A stretch of DNA of 64,000 nt from Hirsutella rhossiliensis (taxonomy: Eukaryota > Ascomycota > Sordariomycetes > Hypocreales > Ophiocordycipitaceae), in NCBI RefSeq assembly GCF_020360975.1, contig NW_025408668.1, positions 1,984,001 through 2,048,000 on the forward strand, given 5' to 3'. Below, in pieces: positions 8,180 through 18,809 of the stretch. Made by a program: the position numbers and the translations under genes. Positions within the stretch are counted from its first letter, which is position 1. Each line of letters starts with the position of its first letter. The notes under the pieces were generated by a model. That model was given only the letters and a program-made list of their open reading frames with translations. It searched no databases and was not told the DNA's origin.

Positions 8180-10354
8180 CTAGTCCTCCTCGCCCTGCCC
8201 CGTCAGTCCACTCGCCAGCCCCTGCATTCTGCGGCCCAGCAAATCGTCTGTACTCTTCAGCTTCACCAAGCTCTTGTTCTTGCTCAGCACCCTCTTGCCG
8301 TTCTTCTTGCCGTTGCGCTCCCCCTCGCCACCCGGCCGCAGTCCCGGCCCGGGCTCCGGCCCGTCTCCCTTGCTGCCCTGCTGTGACTGCGTCGAGCTGC
8401 GCCCGCGCGTCGCCCGCGTCATGCTCATCTCCAGTGGTTTGTCCTCCTCGCCGCTCGACTCACCCATCTGGTGCTGTCGCGCCTGTCCGTTGGCCCGCCC
8501 GCCCGCCGCTGCAGAGTCCGGCTTGAGGCGTCGGTTGCGTGCGTTGTCGGCTTCGGCGAAGAGGTGCTCGAACCAGACGGCGCTGCGGTCAAAGTGCTTC
8601 CATGCCGGCGGGTAGATGCCCGGAAACTGCATGAACCCGTGTGATATGCCGGGCAGCAGTAGCAGCTCGGCAGCATCCGACTCGTCTACCCCACCGTCGG
8701 CACCGAGCCTTTCTCTCGCGGCCGCCTCCTTGGCCCGCCTCAGCCTCCCAGCGAAAACCACCGTATCGTCCACCAACGGATCGCGCTCTCCCGTCATAAA
8801 GTACGTCTTGGGAAACTTGGCAAGCAGCGAGTCGGGCGCCAGCACGGGACTCAGCAAATAGTCTTTTGAAAAGTCGGGTCGGTTATGGGCGCCAATATAA
8901 AGGATGATCATGGCGCGCATCATCTCGGGTGTCAACACCCTGTCGTTGGTGTACGAAATCATTGACGACGTCGCCAGCCGCGTCTTCATGGGCTCCGCGT
9001 GATGCGACATGCCGGCCGTGCCCCTTGCCGCCGACGGCTCCGAAGAGCCGAGCTTCTGCGGTCCCGAGTGCGAGTACTCGGGCTGGCACTCGTTGGGGCT
9101 CTTGCTGGGCGGCACCTCGGCCGACGGGCTATCGTCGTCGTCGTCGGAGTGGTGGGGCGTCCCGACCAGCTGATTGTACTGCATGCTCTTGCGGTGCACA
9201 ATCGAGCGGTTCGTCTTTCGCATCTTGCGGTCCTGGATGAGGGACATTTGCTCGTCCGACATCCAGTTGCCAATGTTCATGTCAAGGGCCGGGTAGAAGC
9301 AGACGAGGCCGTCGGGAGCGGGCAGGCCGGCTCGACCAGATGATCGGCGAAAGGGCGCGCTGCTCGTCTCGAGGATCATCAGGGTCGCGGCCACGGCGAG
9401 GTTGCCGCCCGCGCTGTCGCCGGCAATGATGACGCGGGGCATCTCGCGACCCGACATGCCGAGGCAGCGGCCCTGGGTGCCGATGATGGTGGCGTAGACG
9501 TCGAAGCACTCGTTGAGGGCGTATGGATACGGGAACTCGGGGGCCTTTTTGTAGTCGAGGCTGAGGATGGGCAGGCCCGACTTGGAGGCCCAAGCAAAGA
9601 GCTTGTCATCGTTGCAGCGGGGGTCCATGGCCACGAAGCCGCCGCCGGGGACGTCGACGATGACGCGGCTGTGGTGCTCGAGGTCGGCGACGGGCCCGTC
9701 ATAGTAGAGCCAGGCGGCGACGGGCTCCTTGTAGTCGCTGTCGGCGGGACGGGGGATGCGGATCTGGCGCGGGGGCCAGCGGGTGAAGCGCGGGCGCAGG
9801 AGGCGCTGGATGGAGCCGAGGTAGGGCGTGGTGCCCTTGTTCCACGAGACGCGCATGTGCTCGACGGTTATGGCGCACCTGACCTTGCGCACCTTCTCGT
9901 CGGCCCTCTCGGCGGCGACGAGGTAGAAGAGGGAGAAGGTGATGCTGGCGAGGTCGCGCAGCCACTTTGTGCGGATCTTCATGGCGGTCCAGAAGCCGGC
10001 GTCGAGGGCCGTCAGGACCCAGGTGGCCCTGAAGTAGGTGGCGTCGTACATGTTGGCCAGGGGCTCGGGGCTGGTGAGGCCGACGAGGGCGCTGAAGTTG
10101 CGAGCGGCGTAGAGGTACATGAGGGTCGCGAGGCAGGCCTGCCATGGCGTGAGGCGCTTGGAGAGGATGCGCGAGAGCAGCCGGGGCCCGGGGGGTCCAT
10201 GCTTATCGCCTCTGTTTCTCTGGTCAGGACGGAAATGCACACATGCGAGGGGAGAGATGTACTTGTAGAGGTAAAACGACCAGAAGGACAAGACGGCGAG
10301 GACCTGCAGGCGGCGCGACTTGGTCGAGGGCCGGCCGAGGACGTGGTCGATCAT
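8180..10354 (-). CDS. Membrane-anchored alpha/beta hydrolase (HSL/esterase family)
   Basis: The minus-strand reading frame from ATG 10354 to TAG 8182-8180 is open throughout (724 aa). A 51-nt stop-free GT-AG intron (10262-10212, CTGAC branch site) is likely; removing it gives 707 aa and joins LYKGDKHGPPGP. Seen: hydrophobic N-terminal segments (about residues 14-36 and 72-90, plus one near 135-148) suggesting ER or lipid-droplet membrane attachment. The hydrolase domain follows, with VDVPGGGFVAMD at the oxyanion position, the nucleophile Ser in GDSAGGN (unspliced residue 314), the acid Asp in TGERDPLVDD (525) and the catalytic His in GISHGFMQFPG (572). An acidic, low-complexity insertion (about 400-460) splits the domain, and the C terminus is Arg/Ser/Gly-rich. 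The fold and triad are sure; the substrate (acylglycerol, sterol ester or another ester) is not known from sequence. Confidence 0.88.
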   Translation of the reverse strand: MIDHVLGRPSTKSRRLQVLAVLSFWSFYLYKYISPLACVHFRPDQRNRGDKHGPPGPRLLSRILSKRLTPWQACLATLMYLYAARNFSALVGLTSPEPLANMYDATYFRATWVLTALDAGFWTAMKIRTKWLRDLASITFSLFYLVAAERADEKVRKVRCAITVEHMRVSWNKGTTPYLGSIQRLLRPRFTRWPPRQIRIPRPADSDYKEPVAAWLYYDGPVADLEHHSRVIVDVPGGGFVAMDPRCNDDKLFAWASKSGLPILSLDYKKAPEFPYPYALNECFDVYATIIGTQGRCLGMSGREMPRVIIAGDSAGGNLAVAATLMILETSSAPFRRSSGRAGLPAPDGLVCFYPALDMNIGNWMSDEQMSLIQDRKMRKTNRSIVHRKSMQYNQLVGTPHHSDDDDDSPSAEVPPSKSPNECQPEYSHSGPQKLGSSEPSAARGTAGMSHHAEPMKTRLATSSMISYTNDRVLTPEMMRAMIILYIGAHNRPDFSKDYLLSPVLAPDSLLAKFPKTYFMTGERDPLVDDTVVFAGRLRRAKEAAARERLGADGGVDESDAAELLLLPGISHGFMQFPGIYPPAWKHFDRSAVWFEHLFAEADNARNRRLKPDSAAAGGRANGQARQHQMGESSGEEDKPLEMSMTRATRGRSSTQSQQGSKGDGPEPGPGLRPGGEGERNGKKNGKRVLSKNKSLVKLKSTDDLLGRRMQGLASGLTGQGEED

Positions 10355-10540
10355 GGCTGGGATTCAAGGCCCGAGGGGCGAGATTCGGAGCCGGTCCCGA
10401 GAGTCTGGGTCGCTACATGCGGAGCGCACATCGATAAGAGGCCGGATGGATATCCAGGGGCGGAGATCCGCTGGAATCGTCGTCGGAGGGCAGAGCAGAG
10501 CCAAGCAGAGGAGGGAGAGAGAGGTCATGGGTTACGGCGG

Positions 10541-10592
10541 AACGGAGAGGCGGAACGGAGAGGCGGAATGGAGAGGCGGAATGGAGAGGCGG
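10541..10592. repeat. 13-bp tandem repeat upstream of the hydrolase gene
   Basis: Four tandem units AACGGAGAGGCGG (units 3 and 4 have AAT in place of AAC), lying about 190 bp upstream of the hydrolase start. On the gene's own strand this is a CT-rich array. It may be a promoter polypyrimidine element or a simple minisatellite. Confidence 0.85.
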
Positions 10593-11080
10593 ATGGAAGG
10601 AAGGTGGAGTGGCTGTTGCTCCAGGACGAAACCGCTGACATGTGAAAGAGCCCGTTGCCTATGCCGGCGCGGCATGTCCGGGGGCAGATACTGCAGAGGT
10701 TACTCGTCGTGAAACATGTGCAGAGAGAGTACTTGGCTAGTAACTCCCGGACTTGGACGCAGCGTCTCGTTTTCTCCAGGCCCGGTCATGTCAGGTGGTG
10801 GGTTGCCCATGCGGCGGCACATGTCTGGGCCACGAGCATTACCTAAGCGAGAGCCCAGCCACATGGCCCATGACGTCGTGCGGGTCTGTATCCGTGCCTT
10901 GTACTTTGTACAGGTCTACAGGATGTCCGTGGGTTACACCAGCCAGCAGCATCGCCAACATGAATCTCTTGGCAAGAAGCAGTCTGGTCGACGACTTCGT
11001 TGTCAGCCCAGGGCCTCTAGCACCCAACCCATAGGTAAGTCTAGTTTCCGGATCAAACAGGATGTATAACCCATCTCGTC
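10593..11080. other. Intergenic region, no gene seen
   Basis: No frame here has protein-like composition and I see no RNA gene. It lies between the divergent hydrolase promoter and the decayed gene remnant that follows. Confidence 0.5.
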
Positions 11081-11899
11081 GATGAGCTAGAAAGAGATGC
11101 AGTTGACGATATAAGGCACTTGAGCTACAGCACCATGCTCACATCTCTAGGCTCCTAACCACAATTTTCGACGAAGAGATTGCTCAAGTTACGCCAGAGC
11201 TCCTTGGGCTCCAAGGCGAGATCCTATCGCCTCAGGTTTAAGCTATATTCGATGACAACTTTCTTAGCACGCCTCATAACAAGCCCGAGTTTCACCAACA
11301 CTCGGAATCGTAGTTAGCACGTAGTGCCACCTAGGCGGAAAAGGGCGGATATATTGATAGGGTAGGGTGTTAATGATCGAGAAGCCGATTACATCAAGTC
11401 CTACTGCGGTCAAACATTGCGACGTCGCATCCGTATTGCAATAGAGCACGCCGGAGAGATTCGCAACGGAAACCTAGACTTGCTCCGCTACTTCGTCCTT
11501 GCTTGTTGCCATAGCCATCGAGAATCTCCCGCTCCAGATGCGTCGGAGCTCGTCAAGGTCCGAGAAGCTCAGATTGCCGCCAGGAGAAACTCCCGCCACC
11601 GCTCTGCCACCCTATATAAGGGAGACTACCTGCAATTCGTTAAGCACTTAACGGCAAGTGTCGAGCTAGACCCTAATTATCTCCTTTGCGCTCTTCGCCG
11701 AGCCATCAGCAGTCCATGGCACGGCGTTATCAACGTTAAGACGGAACTTCAAGTGCTCGAGGCAACGGTGGCGGGTCAAACTGCCTCGGGGAGCAAAACC
11801 ATTGATGGCACTAAGAAGAGATCCACAGACCAAATTCGGGGTAATGATCGACTCTCAGTGTCAATTGGCATTAGGTCGGACGAACACAGAGTACACTGA
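11080..11899 (+). pseudogene. Decayed protein-coding remnant, unidentified
   Basis: Two segments read as credible protein in different plus-strand frames. From 11167 the frame gives FDEEIAQVTPELLG and, after one stop, AIFDDNFLSTPHNKPEFHQH. After a frame change, from about 11380 it gives DYIKSYCGQTLRRRIRIAIE, then GEIRNGNLDLLRYFVLACC and YLQFVKHLTASVELDPNYLL, with no stop until 11899. The composition is normal for globular protein, with helical periodicity, unlike the other intergenic frames. Frameshift, stop and lack of a start argue for a pseudogene. CpA and TpG are still present, so this decay is not RIP. I do not recognise the family; an intact gene with unusual introns cannot be fully excluded. 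Confidence 0.4.
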
Positions 11900-12815
11900 C
11901 CCTGTTGATATTCGACTGCATGCCTGTGCCCGGCAACCTCGATACAGCATAGCGGCATCTGATCTTTGGCCAAGGGTTCAGTTTTTTATTTTTCCAAATT
12001 GTCAGCGGACGGTCTGAGTCGAAAAAAAGAAAGGAAAAGGCAGGGTGCTGTCGGATGATGCAATGGCTGTCGGGAAGCGGTTGTCAGACATATGTGTCAA
12101 TTGCAGCGCACCTGTAGGAGCGCGCGTTCCACTTTTGCCTGCGTGGCGCAATGGTCTTCGCGACAATGGCAGGTAGCAAAACATGAAAACAGGGTCCTCG
12201 GCCGAGCGTGGATGAATGGGAGCATGTAGCCAGTACCGACTCTCTGCGTCGAGCTGCTCCCTCTCCCTTGTCTCTTGGACTTGCGATGCGGAGACGGGGA
12301 GATGGCATCTGCATCCCCGTGTGTGAAATAGACCGAGTCGTCATGAACAGCATGCTCACACTCTTTCTGTGCCCAGACACGTATAAATCAGGCCACGATT
12401 CTGGTCGTCACAGACACCGCCCCCGGATCCGTGCACGTGGGAATCTGCCCTGTCGTCATGTTCTCCGGCTCCGTCAGTGATGGGAATACTCCGCCAAGAA
12501 ACATAAACTGCCATGAGCATGGTCATGTTGCGTGGGACAGCACAAGACTCGTAACAACTGCCGGGGTAATAATTTAATAAACCTCCAACCGACCCCACCT
12601 CGAGCGCGCGTGGCTGATCATCGATCGACAAAGCGCCTGGTTCAAATGGCTGGGAAGCGGAGCTTACATAAAAGAAACATCACACCATTTCCTCTCTCTT
12701 CATACCTGTCCCCCCCCTCTCTCGGTGCTAGACTCTTCCACCCACCGGCCGTCCGACAAGGAACGACCCCGGCCCCATTCCTTCGGGCCTCGTCTCTAAT
12801 TCATCAGCATCGCCA
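11900..12815. other. Intergenic region upstream of the RING/TRAF gene
   Basis: It contains the presumed promoter and leader of the RING/TRAF zinc-finger gene, with a C/T-rich stretch at about 12690-12730 typical of fungal leaders. I see no coding or RNA gene. Confidence 0.5.
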
Positions 12816-14450
12816 ATGTCGGCGAGCCCTACCGCAGCGGCGGTCCTGGGCAGCAACGCCGCCGCCGCCGAAAACGACGACGACGCCTCTGCTTCTGCAA
12901 CCCCTCCGACGCCGCCGCCGGTCGCCACCTCTGCTGCTAGCGTCGCGCCCTCGCGCGAGTCCGCCTCCGAGTCGAGCGACGAGGGACTCCGGATGAGCCC
13001 GGCCGCCGCGAGGCGCTTTGCCCGTCGGAACCTGCGGCGAACCTCGGCTACCCCCGATCTCGTCACGAGCCTCGTCCGGCCCCCCTCCCCCGATGCCGTC
13101 TACATCGCCCCCGGCCTCCACGCTCGTCTGCGCCCCGGCGGCCTCCCCTCGAGGTCCACCACCATGTCGGCAGACCTGCCCATGCATCGAACCTCCGCCT
13201 CCGCCTCCGATCGGCGCTCCGGCCCCCTGGCGGCGCCCCATCCCTCCTCTCTCGACATTCCTAAGCGCTACGGAGGCGGCTCCGTCTTCGACTTGTATGC
13301 CCTCGTTTACGTCTCCGATCCCGACTCGAGCCTGCTGTGCCCCATTTGCCACGACCCCCTCGTCGATCCCGTCACGACTCCGTGCGACCACACCTTTTGC
13401 TACCGATGCCTGCGACGCAGCATAGCCTCCAGCCCCTCGGGCACCACCTGCCCCATCGATCGGGACTTTCTCTCCTGGCTCGACTGCTTCAGCGCCGCCA
13501 GGCTGATCCACAACCAGCTCAACGGCCTCGTTGTCAGGTGCCCGTACCATGGCCGGGGCTGCAGCCGGGAGCTCAGGCGCGAGGCTGTTGAGAGCCACGC
13601 CATGACCGAGTGCCGATACAAGGACTATTCGTGCCCCGACACCGACTGCGACAAGAAGATGTCCTACAAACCCAGGGACGATGTGTGTCCCCACAAGGAA
13701 AAGAAGAGCTGCCCCCACTGCGACGTGAGGACAGTAGAGGCCGAGCTCGACGCACATTTCCTCTCATGCCCAGGCGCCAAGACCCGTTGTCTGGGCTGCT
13801 GGCAGCTCATGCGCCGGTCGCAGATGGACGCCCATCGGGAGCTCGAGTGCGATGGGATCGAGGTTCCCTGCCCCCACCAGGACGTGGGCTGCTCCGTGCG
13901 GACCATGCGCGGAGAGATGAGCTCTCACTCTCGCATGTGTGCCTTTCACCCCGACACTCCCTCGGGAATTGTCATCAGGGCGCAGCGAGACCTCATCCAG
14001 TCCTACGGCGACCTGGGAAGCCAGCTGCGAGAGGTCAAGGCCCGACAAGCTGAGAGCGACCGCCGTATCGACGAGTTGGCCGTGACCCGCCGTCACCTGG
14101 GCACCGACTCCATCGCCAACGACAACCGCACCATGCAAGACCTGGACGCCGGGTTCGAGGAGGTGCACCAGAACCTGACGCAGCTCGAGGCGCGGCAGAG
14201 CATGTGGACGCTGAACCAGGTGATGCCGATCCGCGAGGAGGTGACAGAGCTCCGCAACAACATTAACATGATACGCATGCACGTCAACTGGCTGCTCAAC
14301 AGGAGCCGCGAGGAGGGCCGCACCAGGGCCGCCAACAATACGGGTTCCTCGGCCAGCATCCGGCGTGTCGACAGCACTGGCGAGGCGGCCCCCGTGCTGC
14401 CGGAGAGGAGGCGGTCGTCGGGGACCGAGATGGATTTGCCGCGACTGTAA
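12816..14450 (+). CDS. RING and TRAF-type zinc finger protein, probable E3 ubiquitin ligase
   Basis: Single exon, 544 aa. The N terminus (1-150) is disordered, rich in Ala, Ser and Pro. A RING finger follows with ligands Cys175, Cys178 (CPIC), Cys190, His192 (CDHTFC), Cys195, Cys198 and Cys212, with Asp215 (CPID) in the last position as in TRAF-type RINGs. Several Cys/His TRAF-type zinc fingers come next (about 242-375: RCPYHGRGC, CPHKEKKSCPHC, VPCPHQDVGC). After residue 390 there is a helical, coiled-coil-like stretch (LGSQLREVKARQAESDRRID, then VTELRNNINMIRMHVNWLL) and a basic tail. I see no MATH/TRAF-C domain, as is usual for fungal versions. RING-dependent ubiquitin transfer is inferred; the substrate is unknown. 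It is a same-strand neighbour of UFD2. ATG 12816 is the first in frame. Confidence 0.88.
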   Translation: MSASPTAAAVLGSNAAAAENDDDASASATPPTPPPVATSAASVAPSRESASESSDEGLRMSPAAARRFARRNLRRTSATPDLVTSLVRPPSPDAVYIAPGLHARLRPGGLPSRSTTMSADLPMHRTSASASDRRSGPLAAPHPSSLDIPKRYGGGSVFDLYALVYVSDPDSSLLCPICHDPLVDPVTTPCDHTFCYRCLRRSIASSPSGTTCPIDRDFLSWLDCFSAARLIHNQLNGLVVRCPYHGRGCSRELRREAVESHAMTECRYKDYSCPDTDCDKKMSYKPRDDVCPHKEKKSCPHCDVRTVEAELDAHFLSCPGAKTRCLGCWQLMRRSQMDAHRELECDGIEVPCPHQDVGCSVRTMRGEMSSHSRMCAFHPDTPSGIVIRAQRDLIQSYGDLGSQLREVKARQAESDRRIDELAVTRRHLGTDSIANDNRTMQDLDAGFEEVHQNLTQLEARQSMWTLNQVMPIREEVTELRNNINMIRMHVNWLLNRSREEGRTRAANNTGSSASIRRVDSTGEAAPVLPERRRSSGTEMDLPRL

Positions 14451-15198
14451 TGTGGAAGAGAGGGCAAGGCATGTTTGACCTGAACATTTGGTACGGCGTT
14501 GGGCGCTGGGCATGAGATACCCTCATCCCATACAAAAAAGACTGTAATGGAAGCATACAATGGATGGTGTAAAAGGTGAATTCTTAGGGAAATACCGTTG
14601 GATTGTGCCAATAAAGAACGTCCTCCATATCCGGCTTGGCAAGCCCAAATGCCAATGATGGAAGCGTGCGGATGTCCGGTGAGACGGTGCGGCGGACTTT
14701 GGCAGCTGGGACCTCTTGGCCGCGGAGTTTGTGTAGAAATGGGGCCGCCGTGCAGTCCAAGCCCTTATATGTCGTACTCCGTGCCTCCTTATCGTCGGGC
14801 GCCCAAAACCGCACTCGTCCGCGCCTTGACTCTTTTCAACCAAAGGTCTGCAGTGCAGTGCCCCGGCGTTTGTCATCGTTGAGCCCGATGGTGCTGCTCC
14901 CCTTCTAGGCGCTCTCAGTTGTCCAGGCCCGCGAGGCGTTCAGTGTGCGCCATCTGCTGTGGCGGCTGGTGTCTTCAGCGATTCCTCCCGCAGAATCCGC
15001 CAAGTCACGGCGGGGGCGTCCAATCCTAGCGCACGGGGCTCCGAAATATAGAGGTCACACACCCACCGCCGTGGGGCTCAACCTTGACAACCTCCATCCA
15101 CACCCGTCAGCCTCGCCCATCGTGCCATCGTCCACCCGCCTTGTCCTCTCCAGCCTCAAGCACCCCCTCTCGCTGACGGATGCGGGAGACGGTTCGAT
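14451..15198. other. Intergenic region between the RING/TRAF gene and UFD2
   Basis: It holds the 3' flank of the zinc-finger gene and the UFD2 promoter and leader. No credible coding frame is seen on either strand. Confidence 0.55.
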
Positions 15199-18100
15199 AT
15201 GGATCCCAACCAACAGCCGTCCTGGCCTGGCGGCGACGCCCCGGACAAGGAGAAGATGGACCAGGCAAGTCGTTTGGAGCCGTCGCCCGCACGCACGACG
15301 ACTGACCGCTGCGCCGCGCAGATCCGGGCACGGCGCCTGGCAAAGCTGGGGTCGTCGGCACCCAAGCAGAGCGAGGGCAACGACTCGGATAGCGCCTCTG
15401 CGCCCCCCTCGACGGCGCCAACTCCGAAACCGCAGAGCAGCGACGCCTCGACCCCGAAAGCTCACATCAACATCACTCCCGCCTCCAACCCCTTCACCCA
15501 GCTCGGCGTCCATGCCATGGAGCCTCAAGGCACGTCCGGCTCTACAGGTAGCTCCCGCTCTCACCGCAAGAGGTCCGCCGCTGAGGTTGACGACGACACC
15601 CTAGCGACGCCTCCCGCGCGCAGGCCGAACCCCAAGCAAGCCGAGCCCGACGACGACTACGCACACAGGCTCTTGACGCAGATCTTCCGTGTCACCGTGG
15701 ATCCTCATCATCTCTCCATCACTCAGGCCCAGAGGCTCGTCTTCCTGCCCAACCTGAACCAGGAGCTCAATGACGCCGGCGAACCTCTCAAGATCTCCAC
15801 CGCCAACCTAGACCAGGCCATCATAGAGGCCTGCGGCAACTGGCCGCTGGACAAGCCCCTCATGGACTATCTGCTCCCTTGCTGGAAGCGGGCTGTCAGG
15901 GCTGCCAGCACCGCCAAGAACGCCACCGGCGCCCGCCTGGACGTATATGAAGAGGCCAAGCGTCTGTGCATGAGCAACTGCCTCTTCTCCCTGACGATGC
16001 CAGTGCTTTACGGGTACGTGTCTCGAAGCCCCTGCCCGTCGTAATTCTAACACATGCTAGCCGAGATGTCAACCCCGACCATGACACCCTTGTTCCATAC
16101 CTGCTGCGCGGCATCTCGGACGAAGGCGGGCTCGACTTGGACTTTATCCGGCTAGCAATCGGCCGTTTTGACGACGACGACGCCTTCCCTGCGCTCTTCG
16201 ACAACGCCATGGTCGACGTCAGCAATAGACTTTCCAAGTTGTCTCTCGGAGACGACTACAAGCCTCACGTTCAGGTACGCCGTCCAGGGCCCAACACAAA
16301 ACTCTGACAGTCCACATTGACCAAACGTCCATATAGGCTCTCTTGGCATACACACACTTTCCTGTCCTCATCTCTAACCTCGCGCAACACCCGTGCTTTA
16401 ACATGGCTCAGTCGGCGCCCGGCATCGAAAAATTCACCGTGCTCGGTCCCTTCTTTCGGATATCTCCTCTGCAACCAGAGGCCATCAAGAGCTATTTCCC
16501 GGGCCCACGATCTCTCGACAAGACACGAATCGAAAACGCCCAGGACTCGCTACGGATTGTGCTCAGGGCTCACCAGGACGACCTCTTTGTCATTGCAAAT
16601 GCTTTCATACGAGCGGGCCCTGACACGAGAAGCCGCACGCTCAACTGGTTTGCCTACATCATGAACATGAACCACAAGCGGAGAGCAATCCAGGTGGACC
16701 CGAGGGAGGTGGCCTCAGATGGGTTCATGCTCAACGTCACCAGCGTCATGGACCGGTTTTGCGAGCCTTTTATGGATAACGACTTTAGCAAGGTGGACAA
16801 GATCGACGTCAAGTACTTCAGGAGGCAGCCTCGGGTCGACATCAAGGACGAGACCAAGCTCAACGCCGACCAGGCGACGGCCGACAAGTTCTACGCGGAA
16901 AAGGAGTCGGGCGAATCCAACTTCATCTCCGAGGCCTTTTTTCTCGCGCTGGCGGCGCATCACTATGGCAGCGAGGCTCTGAACTCGCAGCTCAAGAACC
17001 TGGAACGGGAAATTCGGTACCTGCAGAAAAGCATACAGGCCATGGAGGCGGAGCGGCCCAAGGTTGCCAACACGCCGCATCAACTGAGGTTGTTCGAGGA
17101 AACCCTGAAACGACACACCAATGTGCTGGAGAAGACGATTGCGCTAAAGTATGCGATTGAGGGCGCCCTCCTCGACGAGAGGATGCAGAGCACCTCGCTC
17201 AGGTTCATGCGCTATGTCGCGGTATGGTTGCTCCGGCTCGTCACGGAATCGGACTACAAGCCTGGCAGAGAATTGCAGATGGTCAAGTATGTTAGGGCTC
17301 CACTCCCCATATATTGCGTCGGTGCTAACGGCTGCCAGGTTGCCACTCTCCATGAAGAACCAGGATGCGTTTGCTTGTCTTCCCGAGTACACGCTGCAGA
17401 ACATTGTTGACAACTTCAAGTTCATCTTCAGGTAAGCATAGAGAAGTAGACTTGACGACAACTGGATGCGGCTGACAATACATTCAGATGGCTGCCCAAG
17501 ATTCTGCCGAGTGCCGTGGGCGAAGAGATGATTGCACTCTGCATCACCTTTCTCCGCTCGTCAGAGTACATCAAAAACCCCTACCTGAAATCCTCACTCG
17601 TGTCTCTCCTCTTTTCTAGCACATGGCCGTTTATGCACTTCAAGAGAGGCGTGCTGGGGGATCAGCTCGTCTCTCTCCCGTTTGCCAATGAATTTCTTCT
17701 CCACGCCCTGATGAAGTTCTACATCGAGTGCGAGTCGACGGGCGCCAACACGGCTTTCTACGACAAGTTTAACATTCGCTTCGAGATCTTCCAGGTTATC
17801 AAATGCGTATGGGGCAACGACGTGTACAAGCAGCAGCTGACCAATGAGAGCACGTAAGTTGTGTTCTCGTCTTCCCTTTCAGATGCGAGCTCTAACGCGA
17901 TGCTCTTTCCTTTCCAGAGCCAACCGCAGCTTCTTCGTACAATTTGTCAACATGCTGCTCAACGACGCAACCTACGTCCTGGACGAAGCGTTTACCAAGT
18001 TTCCCAAGATGCGTATCCTGGAGAGAGAGCTGGAGGACCCCTCCTTGTCTGCCGAGGACAAGCAGAAAAAGGAAGAGGAGCTGCAAACCCTAGGCAACCA

Positions 18101-18809
18101 GGCAACGTCGTACATGCAACTCGCCAACGAGACGCTGGCGATGATGAAGCTATTTACGCAGGCGCTGAGCGAGTCCTTTACCATGCCAGAGATTGTGTCC
18201 CGCCTGGCGAGCATGCTCAACTACAACCTGGAGACGCTGGCGGGAAAGAAGGCGGCGGCCGAGCTGAGCGTCTCGAACAAGGACAAGTATCACTTCCGCC
18301 CGATCCAGCTGATCTCGGACTTTGTCGACATTTACCTGCATCTCGGGTACTCGCCCATTTTTGTGGATGCGGTGGCTGCCGACGGCCGCTCGTACAAGCC
18401 CGAGGTGCTGGATCGGGTGACACGGATTTTGAACTCAAAGCAGCACAAGGACGCGAGCGAGATTGGAAAGTGGGAGAGGATAAAGCTCAAATTTCTCGAG
18501 GCGAAGCAACGACTCGACCAAGCCGAGATTGACCTGGGGGATATTCCACCCGAATTCGAGGATCCTATCATGGGCGAGCTGATGAAGGATCCCGTCCTAC
18601 TCCCCAGCAATCACATTGTCGACCGGTCGACGATTATGCAGCACCTGCTCAGCGATCCCAAGGACCCTTTTACTCGCCAGCCCATGACTGTTGACGACGC
18701 GATCCCGCAGACGGAGCTCAAGGGGAGGATCGAGAAATGGCGCGAGGAAAAGGTTGCGGCGGCCAAGGCTCGGCTCGCCCAGGACGCCATGGACACGTCA
18801 GAGGGTTGA
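15199..18809 (+). CDS. ufd2: Ubiquitin conjugation factor E4 (UFD2), U-box ligase, seven exons
   Basis: Spliced model 15199-15264, 15322-16013, 16061-16274, 16337-17286, 17339-17431, 17488-17853, 17918-18809 (1090 aa, normal for the family). Ufd2 elongates ubiquitin chains on Cdc48-bound substrates in the ubiquitin-fusion-degradation and ERAD pathways. Seen: the short N-terminal motif IRARRLAKL, the long helical E4 core (LVPYLLRGISDEGGLD, FFRISPLQPE, RTLNWFAYIMNMNHKR, LPLSMKNQDAFACLPEYTL, MLNYNLETLAGKKAAAEL, DIYLHLGYSPIF) and a C-terminal U-box (PPEFEDPIMGELMKDPVLLP, then HLLSDPKDPFTRQPM). The last five introns are GT-AG and each restores family sequence. Intron 1 (15265-15321) is GC-AG, 57 nt, stop-free and in frame, so retention would add 19 residues. 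The gene ends just before the RIP-mutated compartment and is itself intact. Confidence 0.95.

Noticed and set aside
9671..10645. Plus-strand frame of 324 codons opposite the hydrolase gene
   Set aside because: Antisense to a well-supported coding exon; Gly/Glu-rich composition is the mirror of the hydrolase codons.
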